Positions 1-9,775 are shown, counted from the stretch's first letter. The stretch is DNA of 64,000 nucleotides from Leptospira bandrabouensis (GCF_004770905.1 NZ_RQHT01000014.1:372001-436000), one strand, 5' to 3'. Numbers and translations are program-made. Notes: generated by a model from the letters alone, not told the origin.

Positions 1-43
1 TCCTTGGGCTTCAAGATTCGGAAACGGTGTTAGCTAACGTTTC

Positions 44-1162
44 TTATTGCTGTGGGTTGGCAGTGGTTCCTGCAGCAGGTTTTGGTGGGACATTTAATGC
101 TTTTTTGCGTTCTTGGTCATACTTCATGAACACCATATTGTTTGAGTCCAAATCATAGACCCGACCTCTTACATCAGCATGATCCACACGATACTCTTCT
201 GGCACACGAACATCAAACATAGCTTGTATTCGGTGATCAAACTTTACATACGGATTTTTTGAGAAATCATAAGTAACACCATCAACTTTAACAGGTTGGC
301 CTTCCACTGTGGCTCCGTTTTCATCTTTTGATGATTCTGATTTTGCTTGTGCATTGTTAAGGTAATAGTTGTCATAAGGATATTTCAACTTATAGATGTT
401 AATTGCATTTGCTTTGGAATCACGAGCAAGGTTGATTGCGCCAAAATATAAATCAATACGATACTTTCTGTGGGATGGTTGGAGTTTTTGGTGTTTTTCC
501 AAATTCTTCTCTACTTTTAAAGCAGTCGCTCTTGCTTCTTTGGCAAGACCTAGGTGTTTATATCCCAACTCCAAGTTTTTCTCAATATCGTATTTATTAT
601 AACTGTAGTGAGCTTCTTTTGGGTCATACATACGGCGTGAATAAGGAGCTTCTCTTGGAATGTCCATCACGTCTTGGCGAAAGTAAGAACCTTTTCCATA
701 CTCAATGGAAATATCAAGTAGTGCCTTATCCATTGGGTTATTTGGATTTTTTCTTTCCATTGCCGTTTTCATCATCTCTTCTGCACGAAGGATGTAGAGT
801 TGAGAAAGTTCTTCCGTCATTTTTTCAATACCCAATTGGCATTCGAGAAAACGTTGGTAAGCCGAAGAATAATTACCTTCGAAGTGGTATTGTAAACCTT
901 CTTGGTAGATCCTTTTAGCTTCGTTGTATTTCTTCATGCGGAAGCCTTCTTTTCCTTCAGGAGCATTGAGTTCCGTCGGTTTTCCTTCCGGATCTTCTCC
1001 ACGGAAATTTTTTACAATTGGCTCTAACTCACGTAAGTAAGTCAGAAGTTCAATGCGTTTGTGGTATGATTTACTAGAGACTGATTCTGCAAACATAGGT
1101 GCCTGCATCAAAAGACTCGTCATGAGAATAAGAAGGGATTGTTTCATTGCGCTGCCATTCAT
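44..1162 (-). CDS. exported protein of unknown function, TPR-like helical
   Basis: I do not recognise the family. The 372-residue product has an N-terminal hydrophobic stretch ending near MFAES, which fits a Sec signal peptide, so it is probably periplasmic. An internal Met at residue 6 (MKQSLL) is an equally good start. The middle is rich in Tyr, Glu, Lys and Ala in helix-like patterns (EAKRIYQEGLQYHFEGNYSSAY, read in short pieces, resembles one TPR-like hairpin near residues 75-105). The C-terminus is Pro/Ala-rich. It stands alone on the minus strand, divergent from the DUF2225 gene with about 136 bases between. A TPR scaffold role is only an inference. Confidence 0.75.
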   Translation of the reverse strand: MNGSAMKQSLLILMTSLLMQAPMFAESVSSKSYHKRIELLTYLRELEPIVKNFRGEDPEGKPTELNAPEGKEGFRMKKYNEAKRIYQEGLQYHFEGNYSSAYQRFLECQLGIEKMTEELSQLYILRAEEMMKTAMERKNPNNPMDKALLDISIEYGKGSYFRQDVMDIPREAPYSRRMYDPKEAHYSYNKYDIEKNLELGYKHLGLAKEARATALKVEKNLEKHQKLQPSHRKYRIDLYFGAINLARDSKANAINIYKLKYPYDNYYLNNAQAKSESSKDENGATVEGQPVKVDGVTYDFSKNPYVKFDHRIQAMFDVRVPEEYRVDHADVRGRVYDLDSNNMVFMKYDQERKKALNVPPKPAAGTTANPQQ

Positions 1163-1298
1163 TCCGTTTCCGTACTTTCCTTCCTTGAAAGAATCTTACA
1201 AGTAATTTCGGGGAGACCCCTGTGAGTATTATCGGAGATTTCTGATATTGGATTGACAGATTGTATTTTAAAATTGAGCCTTTTCCTAGATTTTTCCT

Positions 1299-2177
1299 AT
1301 GTCCCAAGCCGCAGCCCAGTCCAAAAAAGTATCTTTTCGCGCCAAAGAGTCTACAGCCTGCCCCATTTGTGATGAAAATCACCAAAAGGAACAAATGTTC
1401 CAAGGGGGGGGAAGGTTAATCGCCGGGAAGTTGGCTCAGGATTTACGTCGTTTATATGAAAAAAATAGGAAATTTGGCCGTGTCAGTCCTCTGGATTATG
1501 TCATGTCCGTTTGTCCACGTTGTTTATATTCCTCTTTTCCTAAAGATTGGAATTCCCTAAACCCTGCTGACAATGAAGCCATTCGTATGGCCACAGATTC
1601 ACGTAGAAGTTATATTGAAAAAATCCTCGGTCCCTTAGATTTTACACAGGATCGCCAAATTGTGTTAGGTGCTGCCTCTTATTTACTGGGAATGGACTGT
1701 TATCAACTGAGAGGTGCCAGTGTAGCCCCTACTCCGAAAAAAGCAGTTTGTGCCATTCGCGCTGCCTGGTATTTCTCTGATTTGCACGAGGAGTTTCCTC
1801 ATATTGGTTATGATAAAATTCGGGACTTTCTCTACCAAAAAGCAGCAGTGATCTATGGTCACACCTTAGAACTCATGCAAAATGGTAACGAACCTGTAGA
1901 TCAGGCAGCAGGAATGCTTGGACCCGACACGGACAATAACTGGGGATTTGATGGTGTGATTTATCTCAATGCTTTTCTTACCAAAAAATTCAAAGACCAG
2001 ATGGCTCCAAAACCTGAAGACCAAGTTTTGCTTTTATCACGCGCCAAACGAACGCTAGCAAGGCTCTACGGATCGGGTAAGGCTTCGAAAGGAAAACCAG
2101 GTCCGATTGTGGAAATGACACGTGAGTTGTATGATGAATACAATGCAATTTTAGAAGCAATGGGCGGCGAGAAGTAA
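1299..2177 (+). CDS. DUF2225 family zinc-binding protein
   Basis: The 292-residue cytoplasmic protein has two CxxC pairs, CPIC near residue 22 and CPRC near residue 73, separated by a helical stretch. That spacing is typical of DUF2225, an uncharacterised family seen in spirochaetes and Firmicutes. The C-terminal half is helical with TPR-like spacing. The four cysteines most likely hold a zinc ion. There is no signal peptide. truA follows after a 4-base gap, so the two are probably co-transcribed. Family assignment is from pattern memory; no biochemical role is known to me. Confidence 0.8.
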   Translation: MSQAAAQSKKVSFRAKESTACPICDENHQKEQMFQGGGRLIAGKLAQDLRRLYEKNRKFGRVSPLDYVMSVCPRCLYSSFPKDWNSLNPADNEAIRMATDSRRSYIEKILGPLDFTQDRQIVLGAASYLLGMDCYQLRGASVAPTPKKAVCAIRAAWYFSDLHEEFPHIGYDKIRDFLYQKAAVIYGHTLELMQNGNEPVDQAAGMLGPDTDNNWGFDGVIYLNAFLTKKFKDQMAPKPEDQVLLLSRAKRTLARLYGSGKASKGKPGPIVEMTRELYDEYNAILEAMGGEK

Positions 2178-2181
2178 GGGT

Positions 2182-2976
2182 TTGCCCAATTATGCTCTCC
2201 TCGTCGAATATGACGGAAATCATTTTTACGGTTGGCAAAAACAAAAAAATTTACCAACAGTTCAAGCTTCCATCGAATCTGCACTTTCTGTTATCTTAAG
2301 AAAAAATCCCGCCTCACGGTTGTCAGTGGCAGGTCGGACAGATACAGGTGTTCATGCTTTGGGAATGGTTTGTAATTTTAAAACAGAGAATTCAATTCCT
2401 AACTTTCACAAACTACTTGTTTCTATCAACGCACTCACACCCAAAGGTGTTTCTGTTAAAAACGTAATTGAGGTTCCCGCAGAGTTTCATGCAAGGTTTA
2501 GTTGTACAGGACGAGAATACATTTATAAAATTTATTACAGTAAGTATGAAAGTAGTTTCATTGAGGGAAGAGCCTTCTGGGAAAAACACCATGTGGATTG
2601 GGATTATGTGGAAACCCAACTCCAAAATCTAATTGGTGAGAAAGATTTCCGGTCCCTAACTAAAGCAAAGTCAATGGCAGGCAAACGTGCCGTTAGGGAA
2701 ATTTTTGACATCCGATTGGAACGTTTGACACCAGAATGGATCCAAATCCGGATTCGTGCCAATGGATTTATGCACAATATGGTGCGAATTACGGTAGGAA
2801 CTTTACTGGACATTGGAAAGGGACGTTGGAAATCTAGATCCATCGGCTCCATTTTGGAAGAGAAGAACCGTTCGATTGCAGGGATTACTCTCCCGCCGGA
2901 TGGACTCTATTTTGTCCGCGCATATTACGAAGATTATCCGGAAATTCATGAATTGTATAAAATCATTCTTCCTTAG
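2182..2976 (+). CDS. truA: tRNA pseudouridine(38-40) synthase TruA
   Basis: TruA isomerises uridines 38, 39 and 40 in the anticodon arm of many tRNAs. The 264-residue length is normal. Recognisable elements are VEYDG and FYGWQ at the N-terminus and GRTDTGVHA, whose Asp54 is the catalytic residue. RANGFMHNMVR in the C-terminal half is also typical. The start is a TTG codon preceded by a purine-rich AAGTAAGGG that overlaps the upstream stop codon. I saw no in-frame ATG close upstream. The gene is tightly linked to the DUF2225 gene, and its last 29 bases overlap the start of the next gene. Confidence 0.95.
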   Translation: MPNYALLVEYDGNHFYGWQKQKNLPTVQASIESALSVILRKNPASRLSVAGRTDTGVHALGMVCNFKTENSIPNFHKLLVSINALTPKGVSVKNVIEVPAEFHARFSCTGREYIYKIYYSKYESSFIEGRAFWEKHHVDWDYVETQLQNLIGEKDFRSLTKAKSMAGKRAVREIFDIRLERLTPEWIQIRIRANGFMHNMVRITVGTLLDIGKGRWKSRSIGSILEEKNRSIAGITLPPDGLYFVRAYYEDYPEIHELYKIILP

Positions 2977-3586
2977 CCTTTTCCTAGCAATCACACTGTT
3001 TTCTGGACTTCTTTCTGCGCAAACTCTAGAAGAATACAACAAACGCCGGTATGAAATCGGTGGTTGGGTGGGTGCCGCAAACCCGATGCCCGGAACTCCT
3101 ACAGTTCGTGTATTAGAAACCACTCTGGGTGGTGGATTCTATGCAAGGATGCCTTGGCCATGGATTTTTTATACAGAAGTAGGCGGCTCGTATGCCGTGT
3201 TTTTATCAAGGTCAGAAAGAGCCCTCACTGCGATCCCACTTTATGCGGCCCTAGCCTATAAAATTCCTGTAGAACTTCCCATTCAGTTTTTTGTAAAAGG
3301 TGGTGGTGGCTCTGCTTATGTTGTCGCTCGTCCTGCTGATACGGCTCGTTGGGATCCCTCCGCCTATGCTGGGTTAGAAGCTAGTTTTATTGCTGGTCGA
3401 AGAATTCGTATCGGGGTTAGATTGGATTATCATAAGATCTTTGAGACACAAATGAATATTCCGAGTCAATATAGATATCCACTTTCAAGTCCTTATGATG
3501 ACCCAAGATTACAAAACCCTGCTAATTATACTTTGCAGAACGTAGATTTTTTCTATTTCGGTCTAACAGTAGGAGTTTTATTTTAA
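2948..3586 (+). CDS. predicted small outer-membrane beta-barrel protein
   Basis: I chose the ATG at 2948, inside the end of truA, because it gives a clean signal peptide (MNCIKSFFLSLFLAITLF, cleavage after LSA). The mature part of about 188 residues alternates polar and aromatic residues (FYARMPWPW, YTEVGGSYAVF) in strand-like segments. It ends in a hydrophobic strand with terminal Phe (FGLTVGVLF), the usual BAM recognition signature. It is probably an eight-stranded barrel. An upstream in-frame ATG at 2813 lies deep inside truA and would destroy the signal peptide. The next lipoprotein gene begins one base after its stop. Specific function is unknown. Confidence 0.75.
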   Translation: MNCIKSFFLSLFLAITLFSGLLSAQTLEEYNKRRYEIGGWVGAANPMPGTPTVRVLETTLGGGFYARMPWPWIFYTEVGGSYAVFLSRSERALTAIPLYAALAYKIPVELPIQFFVKGGGGSAYVVARPADTARWDPSAYAGLEASFIAGRRIRIGVRLDYHKIFETQMNIPSQYRYPLSSPYDDPRLQNPANYTLQNVDFFYFGLTVGVLF

Positions 3587-3587
3587 T

Positions 3588-4895
3588 ATGAAAACTTTAA
3601 TAATTCCTATTTTAGTTATATTTTCGCATATAATTCTTTTCATAGATTGCAAAACCAAATTAGATTTAGGTGATGAATCCAAACTCCCTGTTATCTCCAC
3701 TTTATTCAATAACAGAATGTTATTACTCTTAAAAGGAACTTATGCCACAGACAATCCACTCGATTGGAATGAGCTAAATAACGGAACCGGAGAATTATAT
3801 ATTGATTCCCAAGGGGATGGACTTGATCCAACCATGACTTTGGTGAATCGACCCAAGGTTGGAAATTTACCTATCTTTTTGGATATTGGAGAAGTTAGGA
3901 TCTCCAGTAAATACGTGAAAGGATTAAACGACTTAACACAAATTCGAGATACTGTAGATTCCAATAAATTTTGGGACTACATTGCTCCAAACAGACAAGT
4001 ATTCTGTACTGTCACCTATTCCTTTGATAACAACACATGTACAGAAAGTGACGGAATTTTAAAGGCATCTGATTTTTTCAATGGGATTGGAGCCCAATTC
4101 CCCTCTAACGATCCATCCTCCGAAACTATTGGTTGGGAAAGTTCCTATTCTGCAGGCAGATCTTGGTTTGGGCGTGAATACTACTACGCAGCCATTTATT
4201 TTCGTTCTCTCGTAACTGGGTATGCTTTGGATGCGGGAGCTCCTGTAACAGGAAGATTTGATAACAGACCGATTGTCAATGGGCTAAACATTGTTCCACG
4301 TAACAATTATGTGGCGGGAACTTCTACTTCAGCAAAAAGTACAATTGTTCCCAAACTTTTTCCTGCACTTTATACCCAACTTCCAAGCCAATCTGTCCAG
4401 TCAGATATGCAAGTTCGAGATGGTTTTGACCCATATATCCTAGAGGTTCGAGTCAACTTAAAAGAGAACTTAATGTTACATTCTTATGTGACAAGCCGCG
4501 CTACAACAGTCACTTATGTAGGTATCAGTGACATCTTTTATGACCATAAAGGGGAAGGAGACGCAGGCGGAAATTTATTGACAAGGGCAAGAATCATATA
4601 TCCAGAAACCGCATCTAGTTTAACGATCTCAGGTGGCGGAAACTCTTTGTTACATTACTATGGAATTTTCAGAGAACAAGAAAGTGATTTTTTAAACGTT
4701 CTGCCTCTTGCTGCTACACCAGCTAAACAAGGTGCCAAAATCAAATACCTAAATCCAGGTACTTATAAGGCGGTTTGTTTGGGAGACCTTGTGAAACAGG
4801 ACGGCTTTCCTGATACTGTAGTACGAGAGACTACATTTAATATTCCTGAATATCCGTTCCGACAGACGTATAACGTTGATTTGACTTGTCCCTAG
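3588..4895 (+). CDS. predicted lipoprotein, unknown function
   Basis: This 435-residue protein opens with MKTLIIPILVIFSHIILFIDC. Cys21 would be the lipidation site, although Asp at -1 is unusual for a lipobox, so plain export is possible. The mature protein is rich in Asn, Ser, Thr, Asp and Tyr, as in surface-exposed beta proteins. Cysteines in FCTVTYSF and NNTCTES lie about 15 residues apart and could form a disulphide. The stop-to-start distance from the preceding barrel gene is one base, so the two are an operon and may work together at the outer membrane. I do not recognise a domain. Confidence 0.75.
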   Translation: MKTLIIPILVIFSHIILFIDCKTKLDLGDESKLPVISTLFNNRMLLLLKGTYATDNPLDWNELNNGTGELYIDSQGDGLDPTMTLVNRPKVGNLPIFLDIGEVRISSKYVKGLNDLTQIRDTVDSNKFWDYIAPNRQVFCTVTYSFDNNTCTESDGILKASDFFNGIGAQFPSNDPSSETIGWESSYSAGRSWFGREYYYAAIYFRSLVTGYALDAGAPVTGRFDNRPIVNGLNIVPRNNYVAGTSTSAKSTIVPKLFPALYTQLPSQSVQSDMQVRDGFDPYILEVRVNLKENLMLHSYVTSRATTVTYVGISDIFYDHKGEGDAGGNLLTRARIIYPETASSLTISGGGNSLLHYYGIFREQESDFLNVLPLAATPAKQGAKIKYLNPGTYKAVCLGDLVKQDGFPDTVVRETTFNIPEYPFRQTYNVDLTCP

Positions 4896-4952
4896 TAAAA
4901 AATTAGTTTCCGCTCTCAATTTTACTTTTTTTTTAGCACCGTTTTTTGTGAA

Positions 4953-4970
4953 ATTGGTAAAAGTACCAAT
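4953..4970 (+). promoter_or_regulatory. short perfect inverted repeat before the adenylate cyclase start
   Basis: ATTGGTA and TACCAAT are exact reverse complements separated by AAAG. They end three bases before the ATG of the cyclase gene. No Shine-Dalgarno sequence is visible between the repeat and the start codon. It could be an operator or an RNA hairpin at the ribosome site. A 7-bp repeat can arise by chance, so this is tentative. Confidence 0.35.
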
Positions 4971-4973
4971 CAT

Positions 4974-6824
4974 ATGAAAACGATATTGCTAAAACTCCGC
5001 ACTCTATTGTCCAAAGATTCCCTCCCTCACGGAGAATTGCAGTTTCCGATTCGGTACAAACTCCTTTTGATAACTTCCGTTGTACTTCTAGTTTCCATGT
5101 CAGGAATCATCTTTCTTGCATCTTACTTTTTCCGAAAGGATAGTGAGGTGCGAGTTAAAGAAAACAATATCAAAATTAATGAAATTCTTTCATTAAAAGT
5201 TAAATCGGATCTACATTCGATGAAACAAGATGTTCATATCACTGCATCTGCAATTTTAAGAAGTCCAAATTCTGCCAACGCAATCGCAAAAGAGTTGTTT
5301 GACGAAGACCAAAACTTTCTTTTAGTTGGTGCTTATGATGCGAGTCTAAATCCAAAATTTGAAGCATTAAATGATCAGTTTCTTCAAAAATACGATTACC
5401 AAAAATCAGAAGTAAAAGAATTACTTCGTAGCATCCAACCAAAATTAAAAAAATCTTTTAGCGGAACAACAGTAATTTGGAATGCAAGTCCACGTTTCCG
5501 TCATCCAATCCTTTGTTTGAGTTTTCCACTTTCTGAATCAAAAGATACACATACAATTCTTGTCACCTTGGTTAAACTAGATAGTTTGTTAGATGCATTC
5601 CAAACCTCAGGTCCCGTAGAAACTTTTCTTGTAAGCGAAGATGGAAGTGTACTCGCACATCCAGATGCAAAAGTAGTTTTATCAGGTATCAATTTAAATG
5701 ATCTACCAATTGTGGAACGAATGAAAAAATCAACAGTTGATAATGGGCAGTTCCGTTACGAATCAAAAGACGGAGTTTCTTACTTAGGATCTTTTAAAAA
5801 ACTGGGACTCGGTGGTGTTGGTGTCATATCACAAGTACGTGAAGCCAAAATTTTCGAAGAAGTCAATAATATTCAAAAACGAAATGTCTATATCTTAATT
5901 GTTTCACTTGCCCTATCATTTATTGTAGTTTATATTTTTGCAAAATCTCTTTCAACACCCATCTTAAAACTTGTAGATGCCTCTGAAGAAATCAGAAGAG
6001 GAAATTATCATATAGAACTTCATGCAACTACGCATGATGAAATTGGAACGTTAACCAAATCATTCGTCAGTATGGGAAGAGGATTGGAGGAACGGGAAAA
6101 ACTAAAAGATTCCTTTGGACGATTTGTTAACCAAGACATTGCCGAAATGGCTGCCAAAGGGAAATTATCTTTGGGTGGACAAAGAAAATACTGCACTATC
6201 TTTTTTTCTGACATTAGGAGTTTCACTGCCATTTCAGAAAAACTGCAACCAGAAGAAGTGGTTGAATTTTTAAATCAGTATATGACGGAAATGGTAAAAT
6301 GCGTCCAAGAAACGGGAGGGACTGTAGATAAGTTTATAGGTGATGCCATCATGGCCACTTGGGGGGCACTCCGTGAAACAAAAAACCATGCCAAACTAAC
6401 CGTGGAAGCAGCACTTAGGATGCGTGATAAACTCATTGAATTCAATAAAGGTAGAGGTACTACCAAAAAACCTATCATCCAAATCGGGTGTGGGATTAAT
6501 ACTGGTTATGTGATTGCAGGACAAATTGGAAGTTCGGATAAAATGGAATACACTGTCATTGGAGATTCAGTGAACCTTGCATCAAGAGTAGAGTCTTTAA
6601 ACAAAGAAACTCATACAGACATTCTTATCACAGAAACAACTTACCAAGAAGTCAAATCAGATTATCATGTTTTAAGTATGGGAGAGATTGAATTAAAAGG
6701 TAAATCTAAACCTCAAAAAGTATATGCAATCTTAGGAAGAAAATCAGATCCAAATTATCCTAAAAACTTAAGTGAGTTACAGAAGTTAGTTGGAATCACT
6801 GTAGTGAAAAAGGGGAAAAAATGA
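4974..6824 (+). CDS. membrane class III adenylate/guanylate cyclase with sensor and HAMP
   Basis: This 616-residue protein is predicted to make cAMP from ATP. A first membrane helix lies at about residues 28-50, followed by a Cache-like periplasmic sensor of some 250 residues, a second helix near 305-325 and a HAMP segment. The catalytic domain has metal-binding Asp in FSDIRSFT (about residue 412) and in DKFIGDAIMA (about 456). The Lys of DKFIGD is the purine-specifying Lys of adenylate cyclases. Asn and Arg of GDSVNLASRVES stabilise the transition state. All key residues are present, so it should be active. Guanylate activity is less likely. The FecR-domain gene overlaps its stop by 4 bases. 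Confidence 0.9.
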   Translation: MKTILLKLRTLLSKDSLPHGELQFPIRYKLLLITSVVLLVSMSGIIFLASYFFRKDSEVRVKENNIKINEILSLKVKSDLHSMKQDVHITASAILRSPNSANAIAKELFDEDQNFLLVGAYDASLNPKFEALNDQFLQKYDYQKSEVKELLRSIQPKLKKSFSGTTVIWNASPRFRHPILCLSFPLSESKDTHTILVTLVKLDSLLDAFQTSGPVETFLVSEDGSVLAHPDAKVVLSGINLNDLPIVERMKKSTVDNGQFRYESKDGVSYLGSFKKLGLGGVGVISQVREAKIFEEVNNIQKRNVYILIVSLALSFIVVYIFAKSLSTPILKLVDASEEIRRGNYHIELHATTHDEIGTLTKSFVSMGRGLEEREKLKDSFGRFVNQDIAEMAAKGKLSLGGQRKYCTIFFSDIRSFTAISEKLQPEEVVEFLNQYMTEMVKCVQETGGTVDKFIGDAIMATWGALRETKNHAKLTVEAALRMRDKLIEFNKGRGTTKKPIIQIGCGINTGYVIAGQIGSSDKMEYTVIGDSVNLASRVESLNKETHTDILITETTYQEVKSDYHVLSMGEIELKGKSKPQKVYAILGRKSDPNYPKNLSELQKLVGITVVKKGKK

Positions 6825-8722
6825 ATTTAGACAAACGTGACAGACTTGTTCTGTTTACCCTTTTAAGTGTTGCGATACTATTTACTATTTTATTTTATTT
6901 GGATATTAACCGGAAGATTAGCATTGGGGATCGAGAAGTAGTCGGAACCATTTTCTTCAAAAACAATATTGTTCAAAGAAAATTTGAAGATGAAGTGATT
7001 TGGGAAAAACTAGAAAACAACAGTGCCTTGACTAATAAAGATACCATTCGCTCTGAAGCATTTTCTGACGCACTCATTCGACTTAAAGATGGAACCGAAA
7101 TTAATATCGACGAAAATTCAATGTTTAACTTGGATTTGACGGGTGAAGAACCAAACCTTGAATTCACACAAGGTTCCTTAGAAGTCAAAAAGAACGATTC
7201 GCAAAAAAGCCAAATCAAAATCACGAGCGCAGGAAGTGAAATTAACGTCGATTCAGGGAATGTTAAAATTGAACGTTCTAAAGAAAGAGACCTTAGTCTC
7301 TTTGTAGAGAAAGGTAAAACCACAATCAAGGAAAAAGATGGAAAATCAGTTTCCATAGAAGAAGGGAAAAAAGCTGAATTCAAAAAGACAGGACTTGAAA
7401 TCAAAAAAATTCCAGTTGCTTTGATAACGCCAGCATCTCAAAAACTATTTTATGCAGAACCAGAAGATGTAACGGTTCACTTCCAATGGAAAGTAGAGTC
7501 CGGATACGAAGATCCTGTATTAGAAATCTCAAGATCACCTAACTTTCAGATGACGTTTATCAATGAAAAGGTAGAGGGAACCCAAGCCGACCTACGATTA
7601 AAAGAAGGTACTTTTTACTGGAGAATTAGAGTCAAAAGTATAACCGGAAACGGTAATGAATTCAGTGAGATCAATAAATTCTTTGTGGCAAAAATGGAAT
7701 CTTTCCAAGGTGAATCACCAGAACAAGGAACAGTAATTCCTTTCGTCCAAACCTATCCTTTAGTCACACTTACTTGGTCTAAACTATCTACTGTTAACTC
7801 ATATAGGTTAATTATATCCAACTCCCCTAAACTAACTAATCCTGTAAAAGAATTAGAAACTACTGCAAATCAAATCTCGTATGACGATTTAAAAGAAGGT
7901 ACCTATTATTGGAAGGTAATTGGTAAATCATCTTTCCCTGATACAAAAGATAGAGAAAGCCAGACCCTTTCCTTTATTATCAAAAAACAAAATTCAATAC
8001 CTGCACCTAAATGGTTACGACCAACTCCTAATTCGGAAATTTCTGCAGATGAGATTAAACAAAACCAAGCCATTTTGATTTGGGATGGAAATGCAGAGTT
8101 AAAGTCCTATCAATTAAAAATCTTTAAAGACCCGAAAATGGTAAACGCAGTATTTTCCGAAGAGACACTTGCTAACTTTTTAGTGCCCAATTGGAATCTA
8201 TTAGGAAAAGGAACTTTTTACGCTACTGTGATCGGTAAATCAAAAGAAGGAAAAGAAACCGAATCCTCTTCTGTATTGAGTTTTACGGTAGTAGACAAAA
8301 AGAAAATCCCCGAACCTGAAGTGGATCCAAAAGATACAAAACCAACGAAACTAGAACCTAAATTGGAAATGATGTCTCCCAATGGAACCATCGTACAAAT
8401 GAAAGGAAAATCAAGTTTAGATTTCCAATGGAAAGTATCCGGTGTGACAGGCGAAAGATATGATTTAGTTTTATACCAACATACAGGTGATAAAAAAACT
8501 GCCATTTATAAAATTACAACAAAAGATTCCAAACATACCTTAAAAGATTTAAGTATCCTAGATGAAGGTTCTTTTTCTTGGGACCTCAGTGTGTATAAAG
8601 ATTCTAGTTTATTATTTTCGAGAAAGGGAAGTTTTATATTGGCTTTAGATCAACTGAAATCCTTAAAACCATCTGACATTGAATTCATTTCTCCGAAACG
8701 GTTGTATAAAGAAAAAAGATGA
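6821..8722 (+). CDS. single-pass FecR-domain protein with Fn3-like repeats
   Basis: The 633-residue product has one N-terminal membrane helix (about residues 9-28) and then a FecR-like domain. The latter is shown by VGTIFFKNNIVQRK, the SDALIRLKDGTEINIDENS block and GSLEVKK. About four Fn3-like repeats follow. Each begins with a strand such as FQWKVESG or LTWSKLS and ends in a motif of the type EGTFYWRI, EGTYYWKV, KGTFYATV or EGSFSWDL. FecR domains typically sit in the periplasm and relay envelope signals. The start overlaps the cyclase stop by 4 bases, so the cyclase may be its output partner. That link is inference. The next gene also overlaps by 4 bases. Confidence 0.85.
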   Translation: MNLDKRDRLVLFTLLSVAILFTILFYLDINRKISIGDREVVGTIFFKNNIVQRKFEDEVIWEKLENNSALTNKDTIRSEAFSDALIRLKDGTEINIDENSMFNLDLTGEEPNLEFTQGSLEVKKNDSQKSQIKITSAGSEINVDSGNVKIERSKERDLSLFVEKGKTTIKEKDGKSVSIEEGKKAEFKKTGLEIKKIPVALITPASQKLFYAEPEDVTVHFQWKVESGYEDPVLEISRSPNFQMTFINEKVEGTQADLRLKEGTFYWRIRVKSITGNGNEFSEINKFFVAKMESFQGESPEQGTVIPFVQTYPLVTLTWSKLSTVNSYRLIISNSPKLTNPVKELETTANQISYDDLKEGTYYWKVIGKSSFPDTKDRESQTLSFIIKKQNSIPAPKWLRPTPNSEISADEIKQNQAILIWDGNAELKSYQLKIFKDPKMVNAVFSEETLANFLVPNWNLLGKGTFYATVIGKSKEGKETESSSVLSFTVVDKKKIPEPEVDPKDTKPTKLEPKLEMMSPNGTIVQMKGKSSLDFQWKVSGVTGERYDLVLYQHTGDKKTAIYKITTKDSKHTLKDLSILDEGSFSWDLSVYKDSSLLFSRKGSFILALDQLKSLKPSDIEFISPKRLYKEKR

Positions 8723-9723
8723 AACTAAATTTGAAACGAGTTTTTATAATATTTGGATTACTCTCTTTTTCTATCGGAGCTCAAGATGGTACCAAACTCA
8801 TCGCTTGGAAACCAATTCCAGAAGCCAGTGGTTACCAAATCCAAATCAAAGAAAAAACAGGGAAAATTGTTATCGATAAAAAGATAGATACTCCCTACCA
8901 ATCCATCGAAGACCTCCCATCAGGTGTGTATCTAGTAAGAACTGCTCCTTTAAATCTATTTAAAAAACCAGCAGTTTGGTCTGCTTGGAAGGACTTAGAA
9001 GTAATTCTTTCCGAACCACCAAAGGTTGTAACAGAAGAAGAAAAACCAATTATCCTTCCGAAATCAGAATCCAAAACAGAAAAAACAATCGCAAATATCA
9101 CGATTGAAGGGGAACATTTTTTAGATGCTACGAAAGTAGACTTAACTAAAAAAACCGAGACACTTCCCATTTTAAGTAAGGAAGTAAAATCATCGGAACG
9201 TATTGATTTGAAAGTAGACACTACGGAAGCAAAATCAGGTCCCTATGATTTAACAGTCACGAATCCTTACCAAAAACCCAAGGTAGTTACAAATTTTGTG
9301 AAGGTAGAAGATCCAAAACATAATGAATCCGAAGATTCCAAAAAATCTAAAATACCCAAAGGAAAACCTTTTAGAGATTTCACTTACGAAGAGATGTTGG
9401 CATTTTTAGAAACCGACATTGCGGTAAATTGTAAAAACACAAAAGTGCCAGCGTTAACATTAAGCGAGTGCCACAAAACTTACGTTATATTAAACTTCAC
9501 AAGCGATGACAATCAATCCGTATTCGAATTCTATAAACTAATCAATGAGAACCAATCTGATCGAATCAGTGCTTACCAATACTTTTCAAAAAACTGCTCT
9601 CCTAAATTTAGGCCTGCCTTCGAACGGATGGAGCTACAATCGAAAAATCAGAGGAATTTGGACCCAGAAGAGAGACAAACCCTACTCCAAGAACTGATGA
9701 AATTTCGAAATTGTACTAGATAA
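8719..9723 (+). CDS. exported protein with Fn3-like and IPT-like segments
   Basis: A signal peptide covers the first 21 residues (MKLNLKRVFIIFGLLSFSIG, cleaved before QDG). Residues about 25-75 (IAWKPIPEASGYQIQIKEK, ending PSGVYLVR) look like one more copy of the Fn3-like repeat found in the upstream FecR protein. A segment around residues 130-195 (ITIEGEHFLDATKV, then SGPYDLTVTNP) resembles an IPT/TIG domain. The C-terminal 120 residues are helical with four cysteines. The start overlaps the FecR gene by 4 bases, so the two probably interact in the periplasm. No enzymatic signature is visible. Confidence 0.75.
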   Translation: MKLNLKRVFIIFGLLSFSIGAQDGTKLIAWKPIPEASGYQIQIKEKTGKIVIDKKIDTPYQSIEDLPSGVYLVRTAPLNLFKKPAVWSAWKDLEVILSEPPKVVTEEEKPIILPKSESKTEKTIANITIEGEHFLDATKVDLTKKTETLPILSKEVKSSERIDLKVDTTEAKSGPYDLTVTNPYQKPKVVTNFVKVEDPKHNESEDSKKSKIPKGKPFRDFTYEEMLAFLETDIAVNCKNTKVPALTLSECHKTYVILNFTSDDNQSVFEFYKLINENQSDRISAYQYFSKNCSPKFRPAFERMELQSKNQRNLDPEERQTLLQELMKFRNCTR

Positions 9724-9775
9724 ATTCTTTTTCTTTTGCTTGTAAGGAATCCTATTTTTTAGTCCTATTAGGAGA

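Noticed and set aside
1254..1285. TTGACA before the DUF2225 gene as a promoter
   Set aside because: No -10 box at the proper spacing; only a perfect -35-like hexamer.
2813..2947. Upstream start for the outer-membrane barrel gene
   Set aside because: It lies deep in truA and would put 45 residues before the signal peptide.
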